64,000 bases of DNA, from contig OZ252283.1 in NCBI GenBank assembly GCA_965250025.1, positions 1,860,001-1,924,000 on the forward strand, read 5' to 3'. Below the pieces are notes generated by a model. It ran no database searches and was not told where the DNA came from. It worked only from the letters and a program-made list of their open reading frames with translations. The stretch's first letter is position 1; each line of letters starts with the position of its first letter. Below are positions 36,680 through 46,825 of this stretch, piece after piece. Source of the DNA: CBDDLD01 sp965250025. GTDB taxonomy: Bacteria; Bacteroidota; Bacteroidia; Flavobacteriales; Flavobacteriaceae. Made by a program: the position numbers and the translations under genes.

Positions 36680-38074
36680 ATGCTTACCAAACTCGGTCAA
36701 AAATTTACAGACAGCTTCACCAAGTATATGCCCAGTGCTTATGTATTTGCCCTATTACTCACACTACTCAGTTGCATATTAGCATTACTATTTACAGATA
36801 CCAAGCCTATTGGCATTCTTAAAGGATGGTATGATGGGTTCTGGAAATTATTGTCTTTTGGGATGCAGATCGTTCTCATTATCATTACAGCATATTGCAT
36901 TGCACAATCCTCACCGGTAAAAAAAGGTATTGATTATATCACACAATACATAAAAACACCAACGCAAGTTTATATGATTGTCATAGCGCTTGGTGCTTTA
37001 TTATCTTTAATTAGTTTTGGTATGGTCGTTATTACTGCCATTTTGGGTAGAGAACTGGCTTTACGTATCAAAGGCATCCACTACCCTTTTTTAGTCGCTT
37101 GCGTGTACTTCTCGTTTAACGGTTGGGTTTCTGGTTTATCGAGCTCTATTGCCTTACTATTGAATACTGAAAATAATTTTTTAATACAGGAAGGCACACT
37201 AAACAGCACCATTTCTACGGCATTGACTTTAGGAGCACCACTGAACATGCTCATGATTACACTCTTTGTTCTGATAACCCCTTTTTTGTTTTTAGTATTA
37301 CAACCCAAATCAGCCAAGGGTAAAACATTGAAAGACCTTCAAACCGAAACTCATGAAACTGAAATTCCAATACAACAGGAAGCTTTATCCTATAAACTGC
37401 CCTTTAAAGCTGTTTCTGATACCTTGAACAATGCTGGCTGGTTACAAATTGCCGTAGCACTTCTGGGGCTCATATATATTGTACATCACTTTGCTACCAA
37501 TGGTTTTGATCTCAACTTCAATATCATGATCTTTATTTTCCTGATTACAGGATTGTTTTTACACATAACCCCCATGCGTTATAGTATTGCCATGAAACGT
37601 GCCAGCAGTAACATTTCGGGAGTTTTGTTTCAGTATCCGTTTTACGCAGGTATCATGGGGATTATGACTGTTACGGGCTTAGGCAATCAGATTAGTGAAT
37701 TTTTAGCATCTGTAGCTACAGTAGACTCCTATGCCTTTATAGCTTATTTAACCGGTGGCGCTGTTAATTTTGCCATTCCGTCTGCCGGAGGCGAGTTTGC
37801 TGTCATTGGTCCCAGTATTATCAATATGGTACAGGAATTAGGTTCAGGACTCGATTCAAATCAGATCAATGCCATGACCGCCAGAGCAGCTATGTCTGTT
37901 GCCTATGGCGAAAGTCTCAGTAACCTGCTACAGCCATTTTTCTTATTGGTCGTATTTCCTGTTATGGGTGCAGGCATTAAAATACAAGCCAGAGATGTCA
38001 TTGGATATTTATTTATTCCGTTTGTAGTGTTATTTATCATTCAGGCACTGATGGTGACTTATGTGCCACTATAG
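36680..38074 (+). CDS. Short-chain fatty acid transporter (AtoE family)
   Basis: A 464-residue polytopic protein with about eleven helices. MLTKLGQKFTDSFTKYMPSAYVFALLLTLL is a close match to the AtoE/TIGR00366 N terminus, and ITAILGRELALRIKGIHYPFLVACVYFSFNGW plus GGAVNFAIPSAGGEFAVIGP are characteristic. It would take up acetoacetate or short-chain fatty acids with protons. The AraC-type gene 110 bases downstream is a candidate regulator. Confidence 0.88.
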   Translation: MLTKLGQKFTDSFTKYMPSAYVFALLLTLLSCILALLFTDTKPIGILKGWYDGFWKLLSFGMQIVLIIITAYCIAQSSPVKKGIDYITQYIKTPTQVYMIVIALGALLSLISFGMVVITAILGRELALRIKGIHYPFLVACVYFSFNGWVSGLSSSIALLLNTENNFLIQEGTLNSTISTALTLGAPLNMLMITLFVLITPFLFLVLQPKSAKGKTLKDLQTETHETEIPIQQEALSYKLPFKAVSDTLNNAGWLQIAVALLGLIYIVHHFATNGFDLNFNIMIFIFLITGLFLHITPMRYSIAMKRASSNISGVLFQYPFYAGIMGIMTVTGLGNQISEFLASVATVDSYAFIAYLTGGAVNFAIPSAGGEFAVIGPSIINMVQELGSGLDSNQINAMTARAAMSVAYGESLSNLLQPFFLLVVFPVMGAGIKIQARDVIGYLFIPFVVLFIIQALMVTYVPL

Positions 38075-38183
38075 ATAGTTTAGTTAACTCCCAACCGATT
38101 AAAATGTAGCATCTTTATTTAGTACTTTAGACATTACATATCAAAACATCAAATTGACGTAAATCACCATTGCGATAATTTTC

Positions 38184-38978
38184 ATGAAAAACCAGAGCTT
38201 TAAACCAGGGCAATACAGCGGAAAAATAGAAGATAAAGTCGCCATTAATGGAAGTCTGGTGACCAGAACCTATTATACGCCAAATAGCAATCCAGATTGG
38301 CACTATCATGAAAATATGCATATTGTTTTTGTATTCCAAAACGGCCTTAGTCAAACCAAACGTCGATCAGTATATACAGATCATAAAGGGCAGTTGATCT
38401 TTTTTCATGCTGGTGAAATACATCGGTACTTATCAACCGAAACCATCTCTAAAAGTGCCAATATTGAGCTTTCAAAAGAGTTTATGAAAGCCTATAATAT
38501 TAGTGAACATGAAATTTTCCATAATCTCAAAAACATGGATACTGCCAAAAGCATCATGTTAAATATCCAATCAGAACTCATTAATAAAGAGAGTAATTAC
38601 CAAGAGCATATTTTGGCTCTACTATTAGAATTTATAACCACCCCAGACATCGTACCCAAATCACTTCCTAGATGGTCTGTCCAACTTCACGAAATATTGA
38701 ATGATCATTGGAATCAAGATTTTTCATTAGATCAATTAAGTACAATGTTGAATGTGCATCCTGTCACAATTTCAAAAAAGTTCAGGAGTTATTACGGTTG
38801 CACATTGGGTGAATATAAAAGAAAAATACGTGTAGAAAGAAGCATAGATTTCATAAGAAATCGTGATCTAAGCCTAAGTGAAATTGCTCATTATTGTGGA
38901 TTCTCCGACCAAAGCCATTTCATCAGAAACTTCAAAGCACAAACGAAGCTTTTACCCAGTTTTTATAGAGCACTCTAG
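38184..38978 (+). CDS. AraC family transcriptional regulator
   Basis: A 264-residue protein. The N-terminal half is a cupin-like sensing domain with WHYHENMHIVFVFQNG and LIFFHAGEIHRYLS. The C-terminal 100 residues have two helix-turn-helix units: FSLDQLSTMLNVHPVTISKKFR and LSLSEIAHYCGFSDQSHFIRNFKAQTKLLPSFYR. The His-containing cupin suggests a small ligand or metal. It follows the fatty acid transporter and precedes the S41 protease, and may regulate either. Confidence 0.9.
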   Translation: MKNQSFKPGQYSGKIEDKVAINGSLVTRTYYTPNSNPDWHYHENMHIVFVFQNGLSQTKRRSVYTDHKGQLIFFHAGEIHRYLSTETISKSANIELSKEFMKAYNISEHEIFHNLKNMDTAKSIMLNIQSELINKESNYQEHILALLLEFITTPDIVPKSLPRWSVQLHEILNDHWNQDFSLDQLSTMLNVHPVTISKKFRSYYGCTLGEYKRKIRVERSIDFIRNRDLSLSEIAHYCGFSDQSHFIRNFKAQTKLLPSFYRAL

Positions 38979-39043
38979 GGCTAATTTCATTCTATTTTTT
39001 ATAAAAAAAGCCTATTATTTTAGCACCACAAATTTACAGTCCT

Positions 39044-40735
39044 ATGAAATTAAAACAACTTTGGTTTTACACCATTTCATTTCTAGTATCAGGATTGGCT
39101 TTTTCTCAAGCTCCTGATGAAGTAACAAAAAAAGAACTAAAATCTCTCATCAAAAACATCTCCGACTCTTTAGCTTATTACTATGTTTCAGTAAAGGAAG
39201 GTCAGCAACTAGGCAATGCTCTTAAATCAAATATGAAACATCATAATTACGACACTATAACATCCCCACAAGCCTTGGCTGAACAACTCACTAAAGATCT
39301 AAGGAAAGTCAATGGTGATCTACATCTATTTGTCAATTATACTAGCAATACAAACCCAGACCTACAGCAACAAAATTCAACTACGAATAACCATGGTTTG
39401 GAGCGTATTAATTTTTTAAAAAACGATATTGCCTATCTAAAGATTAAACATTTCTCTAATGCAACACATGCCAATACAACGCGTCAAAAAATTGCTGCAA
39501 TGATGCCGCTTTTAGGCACTTCCAAAGCCCTAATCATAGATGTAAGAGATAATAATGGTGGTGCACCTTATGTGGCATCATATCTTATTAGCTATCTTTT
39601 CGAAAAAAAGCGTGTAAAACTGGCAGAACTCTACACACGTTTCAATGATCACAGTTATAGTATCTATACAGAACCTTTCATTTCTGGAGAAACCTATCCA
39701 AATCTACCTGTATATGTGTTAGTGAATAAAAACTCGGCTTCCGCAGCAGAGGAACTTGCATTTTGGTTACAAAATAAGAACAGGGCCATTATCATAGGCG
39801 AAAACACTTCAGGCGCAGGTTATGGCGCTATGGAACATCGACTTAATGATCGGTTTTCCATATCTATTTCTAGTGAGGTGGAGCGTGATCCTGATTCGAA
39901 AAAAGGTTTTCAGATCGTTGGTGTACAACCTGATATTCTGATAGATAATGAAAATGCTTTGAGTGTTGCTTTAGAACTAGCACAAGAACATATCGAAAAT
40001 CAGGAAATTTCCTCATTATCGATAGAAAGCTTACATGCATTTTTAGAACATTCTAGCGAAATACTGAATGAAGCTACCATCACAGCTGAGGTAATGAAAT
40101 ATTATCGAAAAGATGTTTTAAATCACATTACCATTAATACCTTAGGTTATGAATATCTCTCTATACCTCAAAAAGCAAAAGCCATATTAAAGGCTAATAC
40201 AATCCTACATCCTTTTTACCCCAATAGCTTTGATAGTTACGCTGACGCCTTATTTGCAAACCGGGATTATGAACTTGCAAGAGAGAATTACCAAAATGCC
40301 GTAACCTTAGCCCGATTGAAAAGCAACCCTAACATTGCTTTATTTGAAGGCAATATGAAGCGTTTTGAACAGCAATTAGATTCAATATTACAAAATGAAA
40401 ACGCTATAAAAGCCGCCTTAATGCATTATATCGAAGGTACATCTAATGGTGAACCAAAGCGCTTAGAAAAGGTGTTTCATCCAGATCTCAACCTTTATTC
40501 CGTAAGTAAAACTGGCGCGTTAAATGTCTGGAAAGGTCAAGATTATATTAGTGGATATAAAGAAGGTAAAAGAACAGATAGAATAGGTAAAATTCTATCT
40601 ATAGATTATGAAAACAATGCCGCTATTGCTAAAGTGGAAATCAAAACCCACGGACGTGTATATATCGATTATTTTTTACTGTTAAAACTGAATAATAACT
40701 GGACGATCATCCATAAAAGCTATACACAAAAGTAA
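39044..40735 (+). CDS. Exported S41 (IRBP-like) protease with C-terminal NTF2-like domain
   Basis: A 563-residue protein with a signal peptide ending near GLAFSQ. Residues about 25-310 are an S41 IRBP-like domain: KALIIDVRDNNGG, NKNSASAAEELAF with the likely nucleophile Ser233, and GENTSGAGYG. Residues about 375-440 are helical with TPR-like character (YADALFANRDYELARENYQNAV). Residues about 450-563 are an NTF2/SnoaL-like domain resembling putative lumazine-binding proteins (ALMHYIEGTSNGEPKRLEKVFHPDLNLY). The fusion of these three parts occurs in secreted flavobacterial proteases. Confidence 0.87.
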   Translation: MKLKQLWFYTISFLVSGLAFSQAPDEVTKKELKSLIKNISDSLAYYYVSVKEGQQLGNALKSNMKHHNYDTITSPQALAEQLTKDLRKVNGDLHLFVNYTSNTNPDLQQQNSTTNNHGLERINFLKNDIAYLKIKHFSNATHANTTRQKIAAMMPLLGTSKALIIDVRDNNGGAPYVASYLISYLFEKKRVKLAELYTRFNDHSYSIYTEPFISGETYPNLPVYVLVNKNSASAAEELAFWLQNKNRAIIIGENTSGAGYGAMEHRLNDRFSISISSEVERDPDSKKGFQIVGVQPDILIDNENALSVALELAQEHIENQEISSLSIESLHAFLEHSSEILNEATITAEVMKYYRKDVLNHITINTLGYEYLSIPQKAKAILKANTILHPFYPNSFDSYADALFANRDYELARENYQNAVTLARLKSNPNIALFEGNMKRFEQQLDSILQNENAIKAALMHYIEGTSNGEPKRLEKVFHPDLNLYSVSKTGALNVWKGQDYISGYKEGKRTDRIGKILSIDYENNAAIAKVEIKTHGRVYIDYFLLLKLNNNWTIIHKSYTQK

Positions 40736-40888
40736 CATCATTAATTGCTCAGGTATTGATAGAAAACTCATCAATTGTAAATTATGTAAAAAGAATCTTA
40801 GAATTGATTATTAGAGTTATTACATTAATAATTTAGTATAATAGCTTTAAATTTGACAAACAACAAATCTCAAATTAACGGCGCTATT

Positions 40889-41449
40889 ATGAAACTCAAC
40901 AATTCGCTACTTACTATGCTTTTGTGCTTTGTTTTAGCTTCCAGTTTTGGACAAAATGATGCAGTTTCAATAAATGGAAGCGGATTTGACTCTATCTTTC
41001 AAAATAGAGAAACAGGTAATTTTAGTGGTACAGTAAACGGAATTTTGATTCTTCAGGATTCTAAAAACAAAAAGACTTTATTGGATTTTCAGGGTAGCAA
41101 TGCCAAACTGGATATCGAAAAGGACAATGATGAAGTATATGATGTAAGTTTTAAAAAATATACTGGAATAACATCCAGTGGAAAAACCACCATATACTAT
41201 GAAACCTACGCTTCTGCCAACTCATTTGAGATTGAACTCAATGGGAAATTGTATCGTTTATCTCTAATTGATGGCGGTTGCGATTTAATTATAAATGGTC
41301 TTGAATACACTTATGAATCTGAAAAAAATGCAGAATATTTAATCCTCAGAATTACAAAAGAAATTAAATTAACGGATAACAAATCTCATAAATCCATTAT
41401 ACTATTGCCTAAATCCACTTTGGTTTTTGCTATAAACAGCAACCGATAA
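40889..41449 (+). CDS. Exported protein of unknown function
   Basis: A 186-residue protein with a signal peptide (residues 1-22, ending near SSFGQ) and a beta-rich mature part with many short strands (SFEIELNGKLYRLSLIDGGCDLIING). I take the ATG at 40889 because the hydrophobic start MKLNNSLLTMLL follows it; the upstream TTG would add a hydrophilic stretch before the signal. I do not recognise the family. It is convergent with the TlpA-like gene. Confidence 0.65.
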   Translation: MKLNNSLLTMLLCFVLASSFGQNDAVSINGSGFDSIFQNRETGNFSGTVNGILILQDSKNKKTLLDFQGSNAKLDIEKDNDEVYDVSFKKYTGITSSGKTTIYYETYASANSFEIELNGKLYRLSLIDGGCDLIINGLEYTYESEKNAEYLILRITKEIKLTDNKSHKSIILLPKSTLVFAINSNR

Positions 41450-41497
41450 AAGTCCACACAACATATTCTGTTTATCACAGATATCAACGAATTTCTA

Positions 41498-42721
41498 TCA
41501 CTCTTCCAATAATGTTGTTACAAATGCCTCAAACTCTTTTTTAAACTCGGTATATTTATCGCCCGTCGCCGGCCCGTTAAAACCGGTATGAATTTTACGT
41601 ACTTTTCCGGTTTTATCAATAAAAATAGATGTTGGGTACGACAGTACATGATTGAGCATCGGTAACTTTTCCTGTGCCTTGGTTTTACTCGATGTTCCAT
41701 ACTGCGCTAACAAAATCGGATATTCAATCGCCAAACGTTCTCGTAACCTTTTGATACCTTCAAAGGCAGCCTCTTGCGTTTTAGCATATTCAAAAGCCAA
41801 AGCCACGATCTCAATATCCTTATCTTTATTAGCCTCATAAAACGTCGTGTAGTACTTACTCTCATCCAAACAATTGGGACACCATGTTCCCATAATTTGT
41901 ACAACTACAACTTTATCTTTAAAACGATCATCGGTTAACGCTACCATAGCGCCTTGTTCATCAGGAAACTCAAAAGCCAGCGTGTCATAACCTTCTTTTA
42001 AAAAGGTAAGTGCGTTAGCACTTGGCAATTCGTATTCCGGATTGCGTTTAGCAATAAAAGGTTCTTTCCAATGGTTTCCTGAATAAAACTGACCTTCCAT
42101 GGTAGAATCCGACACTTTTGCCGTAAATAAAAAGGCATGTGCCCCATCAAATGTAGAAAGTTTCATAACATCTCCATCCATAATCCCTTCCAGATAACGA
42201 TAATCGCCGGTTGTTGTTCTAAAAGTACCATACACAAAATGATCTACCTGTTCAAAAATCCCTTTAGCGATATATGCATCATCTTCAACATCAGGACTGA
42301 ACACGGTTTCCCATACGCCAGCCACACTTCGGGTCGTCGGACTGTATTTTGGTTTCGGAAAACGTACATCATTATTATATTCGGCTTCAAATGGCACTAC
42401 TCTATTCAAGCTTTCTTTAATAAAACTACCTTTTAAATCTTGGCCGTCAAATACAGCAGCTATATACCCTTCAAAAACCGGTGCTTTTATAAATACCGAA
42501 TCGTTCCGGTAGCTGACTTCATCGACTTCAATCACTTCCTCAGCATTTAGAATTTCCAACGATTTTGGCCCTTTAACATGCATAATGAATGGCAATACTT
42601 TCTGATCTTGCACCTTTAAAGTTGCACGGTAAGATCCATTTTGTAACGTTTGCAATTCGTTTTTATCCTGGCAAGACAGCACCATTACAGCTAACAAACA
42701 TCCTATTATTGATCGTATCAT
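41498..42721 (-). CDS. TlpA-like redoxin lipoprotein
   Basis: A 407-residue lipoprotein with lipobox Cys17 (VLSCQ). Residues about 20-240 are beta-rich and unassigned (DUF4369-like in character). Residues about 250-407 are a thioredoxin-fold domain with GTWCPNCLDE giving a WCxxC redox site, followed by SYPTSIFIDKTGKV. It would reduce or shuffle disulfides in the periplasm, for example in cytochrome c or protein maturation. It is divergent from pheT. Confidence 0.88.
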   Translation of the reverse strand: MIRSIIGCLLAVMVLSCQDKNELQTLQNGSYRATLKVQDQKVLPFIMHVKGPKSLEILNAEEVIEVDEVSYRNDSVFIKAPVFEGYIAAVFDGQDLKGSFIKESLNRVVPFEAEYNNDVRFPKPKYSPTTRSVAGVWETVFSPDVEDDAYIAKGIFEQVDHFVYGTFRTTTGDYRYLEGIMDGDVMKLSTFDGAHAFLFTAKVSDSTMEGQFYSGNHWKEPFIAKRNPEYELPSANALTFLKEGYDTLAFEFPDEQGAMVALTDDRFKDKVVVVQIMGTWCPNCLDESKYYTTFYEANKDKDIEIVALAFEYAKTQEAAFEGIKRLRERLAIEYPILLAQYGTSSKTKAQEKLPMLNHVLSYPTSIFIDKTGKVRKIHTGFNGPATGDKYTEFKKEFEAFVTTLLEE

Positions 42722-42810
42722 AAAAAAAGCTTTATTTAAAGTATCGAAATAACAACAAATACCTTACATAAAAAAGCCTAAGTACAGTTTCATTAAGACC
42801 ATACTATTAT

Positions 42811-42818
42811 TATCTTTG
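42811..42818 (+). promoter_or_regulatory. Putative -7 box of pheT
   Basis: TATCTTTG fits TAnnTTTG and ends 21 bases before the ATG at 42840. A clear TTG at -33 is not evident. Confidence 0.5.
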
Positions 42819-42839
42819 CCTCTTGATTAAATTAACCGC

Positions 42840-45266
42840 ATGAAGATTTCATACAACTGGCTCAAACAATTTATTAAACTGGATTGGGACGCTGAAAAAA
42901 CCGGAGAATTACTTACGGATCTTGGACTGGAGATTGAAGGCATAGAACGCTACGAATCCATAAAAGGTGGTTTGGAAGGTGTTGTTATTGGTAAAGTATT
43001 AACCTGTGAACAGCATCCTAATGCTGATCGCCTAAAGGTTACCACTGTTGATGTTAATGGTGACACACCTCTGCAAATCGTTTGTGGTGCACCTAATGTT
43101 GCAGCCGGACAAACGGTTGCCGTAGCCACTATTGGCACCACATTATACACGGCTGAAGGTGAAGCCTGGAAAATCAAGAAAGGAAAGATAAGAGGTGAAG
43201 AAAGTCACGGAATGATCTGTGCTGAGGACGAATTAGGCTTAGGGCAATCTCATGATGGTATAATGGTACTTGATGATACGCTTAAGGCAGGGACACCAGC
43301 TGCAAAAGTTTTTGATATTGAAAATGACGATGTATTTGAAATTGGATTAACACCCAACCGTGCTGATGCCATGAGCCATTATGGTGTAGCGCGCGACCTT
43401 AAAGCTGGACTTTTACAAAAAGAAATTGCTCTGGAACTTATAACACCATCTGTAAGTGCTTACCATGTAGATAGTCGCACTTTAAAGATCGATGTTGATG
43501 TTTTGGATAAAGAAAAAGCACCACGCTATTGTGGTGTAACCATTTCAGGAATTAAAGTAGAAGCATCACCTGAATGGCTACAGCATCGACTCAAAGCCAT
43601 AGGGTTATCCCCAATAAACAATGTTGTTGATATCACAAATTATGTATTGCACGAATTAGGGCAACCACTACATGCTTTCGATGCCAATAAGATCGCAGGT
43701 AACAAAGTAGAAGTTAAAACCCTTCCGGCGGGCACCAAATTTATCACATTAGACGATGTAGAACGGGAATTGCATGAGGACGATCTTATGATCTGCGATG
43801 CCGAAAAGCCAATGTGTATTGCCGGAGTATTTGGTGGTATTCATTCGGGTGTAACCGAAGGCACTACCAGTATCTTTCTGGAAAGCGCTTATTTTAATCC
43901 GGTCAGTACACGTAAAACAGCAAAACGTCACGGATTAAACACTGATGCTTCGTTCCGTTTCGAACGTGGTATAGATCCTAATATTACAGAATATGCATTA
44001 AAGCGTGCTGCATTAATGATTACGGAGATTGCAGGTGGTGAAATATCTAGCGATATCATTGATGCCTATCCCAATAAAATAGAAGATTTTCAAGTTCGTC
44101 TCAGTTTTGAAAATGCTAAAAAACTGATTGGAGAAGAGCTGCCAAGAGAAACCATAAAAAGTATTCTTACCTCCTTAGAAATCAAAGTCAATAACGTTAC
44201 CGAAACCGGGTTAGGACTTACCGTACCGGCTTATCGTAACGATGTACAACGCGAAGCTGATATTATTGAAGAGATTTTAAGAGTATATGGCTATAACAAT
44301 ATAGGAACTACAGAAAAGCTAAACGCTTCCATCTCAAACACTACGCGATTTGAAGATTACAAACTTCAAAACATTATAGGTAACCAGCTAGCAGCACAAG
44401 GGTTTTTTGAAATTTTAGCCAACTCATTAACTACAGCAGAATACGCAACACTTAGTGAACAGTTAAAAGACGAGCATCATGTAAAAATGCTAAACCCGTT
44501 AAGTAATGATCTGGCCGTGATGCGACAATCCTTATTATTTTCAGGATTAGAAGCTGTAGCCCATAATATCAATAGGAAGCGTCACGATCTCAAACTGTTT
44601 GAATTTGGAAAAACCTATCACAACTATACTGAGCAAAGAGAAGAACACAAACATTTGTCGCTCTTTGTTACCGGGAACAAATCTGAAGAACGCTGGAATA
44701 CTGCGGCTTCTCCCGGTGATTTCTTTTATCTGAAAGGTACTGTTGAAGGCATATTGGAACGCTTGGGTTTATCCCGATTAAAAGCGTCACCTATAAAAAC
44801 CGATCTATTAAGCGAAGGAATGTCTTTAGCTTTAGGCAAAAAGACAATGGTAGATTTTGGTTTGGTTAAAAAATCAATATTGAAAACTTTCGGCATATCG
44901 CAACCTGTACTTTACGCTGACTTTAATTGGGACAATGTATTGGATATGGCTAAACACAACACCATTAAATTTAAAGCCATTCCTAAATACCCAGAAGTCC
45001 GTAGAGATTTTGCATTATTATTAGACCATCAGGTTACCTATAATGACATTTACACCATAGCAAAACAAACCGAAAAACAGTTATTAAAATCTGTCAACCT
45101 CTTTGATGTCTATGAAGGAAAAAATCTACCAAAAGGCAAAAAAAGCTATGCGGTGAGTTTCACATTACAAGATGAGAACAAAACTCTCACTGACAAGCAG
45201 ATTGATAAGATCATGAATAAGCTTCAGGCAAATTTTGAAAAGCAGCTTGGTGCTGAATTAAGATAA
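42840..45266 (+). CDS. pheT: Phenylalanine-tRNA ligase beta subunit
   Basis: An 808-residue PheT of normal length. In order it has the tRNA-binding EMAP-type domain (VVIGKVLTCEQHPNADRLKVTTVDVN), the B3/B4 editing region, the B5 domain, the catalytic-like core (ANSLTTAEY, VMRQSLLFSGLEAVAHNINR) and a C-terminal ferredoxin-like anticodon-binding domain (KAIPKYPEVRRDFALLLD). With PheS, which is not in the window, it charges tRNA-Phe. The gene is transcribed alone from its own promoter. Confidence 0.97.
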   Translation: MKISYNWLKQFIKLDWDAEKTGELLTDLGLEIEGIERYESIKGGLEGVVIGKVLTCEQHPNADRLKVTTVDVNGDTPLQIVCGAPNVAAGQTVAVATIGTTLYTAEGEAWKIKKGKIRGEESHGMICAEDELGLGQSHDGIMVLDDTLKAGTPAAKVFDIENDDVFEIGLTPNRADAMSHYGVARDLKAGLLQKEIALELITPSVSAYHVDSRTLKIDVDVLDKEKAPRYCGVTISGIKVEASPEWLQHRLKAIGLSPINNVVDITNYVLHELGQPLHAFDANKIAGNKVEVKTLPAGTKFITLDDVERELHEDDLMICDAEKPMCIAGVFGGIHSGVTEGTTSIFLESAYFNPVSTRKTAKRHGLNTDASFRFERGIDPNITEYALKRAALMITEIAGGEISSDIIDAYPNKIEDFQVRLSFENAKKLIGEELPRETIKSILTSLEIKVNNVTETGLGLTVPAYRNDVQREADIIEEILRVYGYNNIGTTEKLNASISNTTRFEDYKLQNIIGNQLAAQGFFEILANSLTTAEYATLSEQLKDEHHVKMLNPLSNDLAVMRQSLLFSGLEAVAHNINRKRHDLKLFEFGKTYHNYTEQREEHKHLSLFVTGNKSEERWNTAASPGDFFYLKGTVEGILERLGLSRLKASPIKTDLLSEGMSLALGKKTMVDFGLVKKSILKTFGISQPVLYADFNWDNVLDMAKHNTIKFKAIPKYPEVRRDFALLLDHQVTYNDIYTIAKQTEKQLLKSVNLFDVYEGKNLPKGKKSYAVSFTLQDENKTLTDKQIDKIMNKLQANFEKQLGAELR

Positions 45267-45287
45267 AAATTCATCAATCACTAAAAC

Positions 45288-45797
45288 TCAAGTTCTTGTA
45301 AGTTGGTTAATAACCTCAGATTGATTTGGGAATAGTTTTAGTAATTCAGTACGCTCTGGCATATAAAAATCTTTAAAATTGAATCCGGGAGACACGGTAC
45401 AACCGACTAATGCGTACAAGTCTTTTCCCGGTACTTCAGCAGCAAAATAATCACCGCCTTTCACAACATATTGAGGCACTTCACCACGATCGAGATGATT
45501 ACCGATCATGATGGAATTATAATTACCAGATTTGGAAATAACATGCAGCTTTATTGGTGATCCTTTATAAAAATGCCATACCTCATCCTGGTGAATCTTA
45601 TGAAACGCAGAGAAGCGATCTGAGGTCAATAAAAAATAGATACAGGTACTGTAATTACGTACACCATCATATATAGGCTCAAGGCATTCACTACCTATGA
45701 TTCCTGAACTTCTGTAGGTTTCACGAAAGTAACCACCCTCGGGGTGTGGTTGTAATTGCAGGCGTTCAATAATTAGGTCAGCTTCATTCATTATCAT
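45288..45797 (-). CDS. DUF985 cupin-fold protein
   Basis: A 169-residue single-domain DUF985 cupin: LQLQPHPEGGYFRETYRS at the N terminus, FSAFHKIHQDEVWHFYKGSPIKLHVI in the barrel and GCTVSPGFNFKDFYMPER near the end. Histidines in HKIHQDEVWHFY may bind a metal. The family function is unsettled; sugar or ectoine-type epimerase/lyase folds are related. I start it at the ATG at 45797; an inner ATG at 45791 is equally good, and a TTG at 45806 less so. Confidence 0.85.
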   Translation of the reverse strand: MIMNEADLIIERLQLQPHPEGGYFRETYRSSGIIGSECLEPIYDGVRNYSTCIYFLLTSDRFSAFHKIHQDEVWHFYKGSPIKLHVISKSGNYNSIMIGNHLDRGEVPQYVVKGGDYFAAEVPGKDLYALVGCTVSPGFNFKDFYMPERTELLKLFPNQSEVINQLTRT

Positions 45798-45883
45798 AGT
45801 TTTCAATAAAGATAAACTTTAGTCATTATTTAATATCTAATAAGACTAATAATGTTTATTTTTAACTACAAAAATAACACATT

Positions 45884-46384
45884 ATGGCAGCAATCACTTT
45901 AGGCGGCACACCTGTAAATACTTCTGGTAATTTACCAAAAACAGGCACAGTAGCTCCCGACTTTACACTCGTAGCAAACGATCTTTCAACAGTATCTCTT
46001 AATGATTATAAGGGCTCACAGTTGATCCTCAATATATTCCCAAGCGTAGATACCGGAACCTGCGCACAATCGGTAAGGCAATTTAACAAAGAAGCCAGTG
46101 CATTAAATAACACCAAAGTATTGTGTGTTTCACGAGACCTTCCTTTTGCTCAAGCGCGTTTTTGTGGTGCTGAAGGTTTAGATAATGTCATATCGCTATC
46201 AGATTTTAGAGATGGTAGCTTTGGAAAAGCTTATGGCCTGGACTTTACAGATGGTGCTTTTGAAGGTTTACATTCCAGATGCGTCGTTGTGGTAAATCCA
46301 AACGGTGAAGTCGTTTATACCGAACAGGTATCAGAAACTGCCGACGAACCAAATTATACCGCGGCATTGGAGGCATTATCTTAG
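45884..46384 (+). CDS. tpx: Thiol peroxidase
   Basis: A 166-residue Tpx-type peroxiredoxin. The peroxidatic Cys60 lies in SVDTGTCAQSV and the resolving Cys94 in ARFCGAEG, with VVNPNGEVVYTEQV near the end. It reduces hydrogen peroxide and alkyl peroxides with thioredoxin. Nine bases separate its stop from the dgkA start, so both are probably cotranscribed. Confidence 0.96.
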   Translation: MAAITLGGTPVNTSGNLPKTGTVAPDFTLVANDLSTVSLNDYKGSQLILNIFPSVDTGTCAQSVRQFNKEASALNNTKVLCVSRDLPFAQARFCGAEGLDNVISLSDFRDGSFGKAYGLDFTDGAFEGLHSRCVVVVNPNGEVVYTEQVSETADEPNYTAALEALS

Positions 46385-46392
46385 AATTATGT

Positions 46393-46761
46393 ATGTCTAA
46401 AAAGGAATCTTTTTTAGTCAACCGACTTAAAAGTGTCGGGTATGCTTTTAAAGGCATGGTTATTTTGATCAGGACCGAGTCCAGTATTAAAATACAATTG
46501 TTTATCGCAGTTGCTGTGACTCTGGCAGGATTGTATTTTAACATCAGTAAAACCGAGTGGATGATTCAGATTGCAATGATCGGTTTGGTCATGAGCATTG
46601 AAGGTGTAAATACAGCTATAGAGTACATTGCAGACTTTATACACCCTGAACATCATCACAAGATAGGCCTGATTAAGGATGTGGCTGCAGGAGCGGTGTT
46701 CATCGCCTCAATTGTTGCTGTTATCATTGCCGGTTTTATTTATTTACCAAAGTTTCTATAA
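46393..46761 (+). CDS. dgkA: Diacylglycerol kinase family protein
   Basis: A 122-residue three-helix membrane kinase. The DgkA signature is VEGVNTAIE-like (IEGVNTAIEYIADFI) followed by HHHKIGLIKDVAAGAVF. In this phylum the family usually phosphorylates diacylglycerol or undecaprenol; which cannot be decided from the sequence. Confidence 0.92.
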   Translation: MSKKESFLVNRLKSVGYAFKGMVILIRTESSIKIQLFIAVAVTLAGLYFNISKTEWMIQIAMIGLVMSIEGVNTAIEYIADFIHPEHHHKIGLIKDVAAGAVFIASIVAVIIAGFIYLPKFL

Positions 46762-46796
46762 ATACCAAATCTACTAGGATAAACGTTAGTAATTTG

Positions 46797-46804
46797 TATT
46801 TTTG
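46797..46804 (+). promoter_or_regulatory. Putative -7 box of the ftsK-lolA-lptF run
   Basis: TATTTTTG matches TAnnTTTG and ends 21 bases before the ftsK ATG. A -33 TTG at the right distance is not clear. Confidence 0.45.
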
Positions 46805-46825
46805 TTTTAATCTAAGGCGTGCTTA

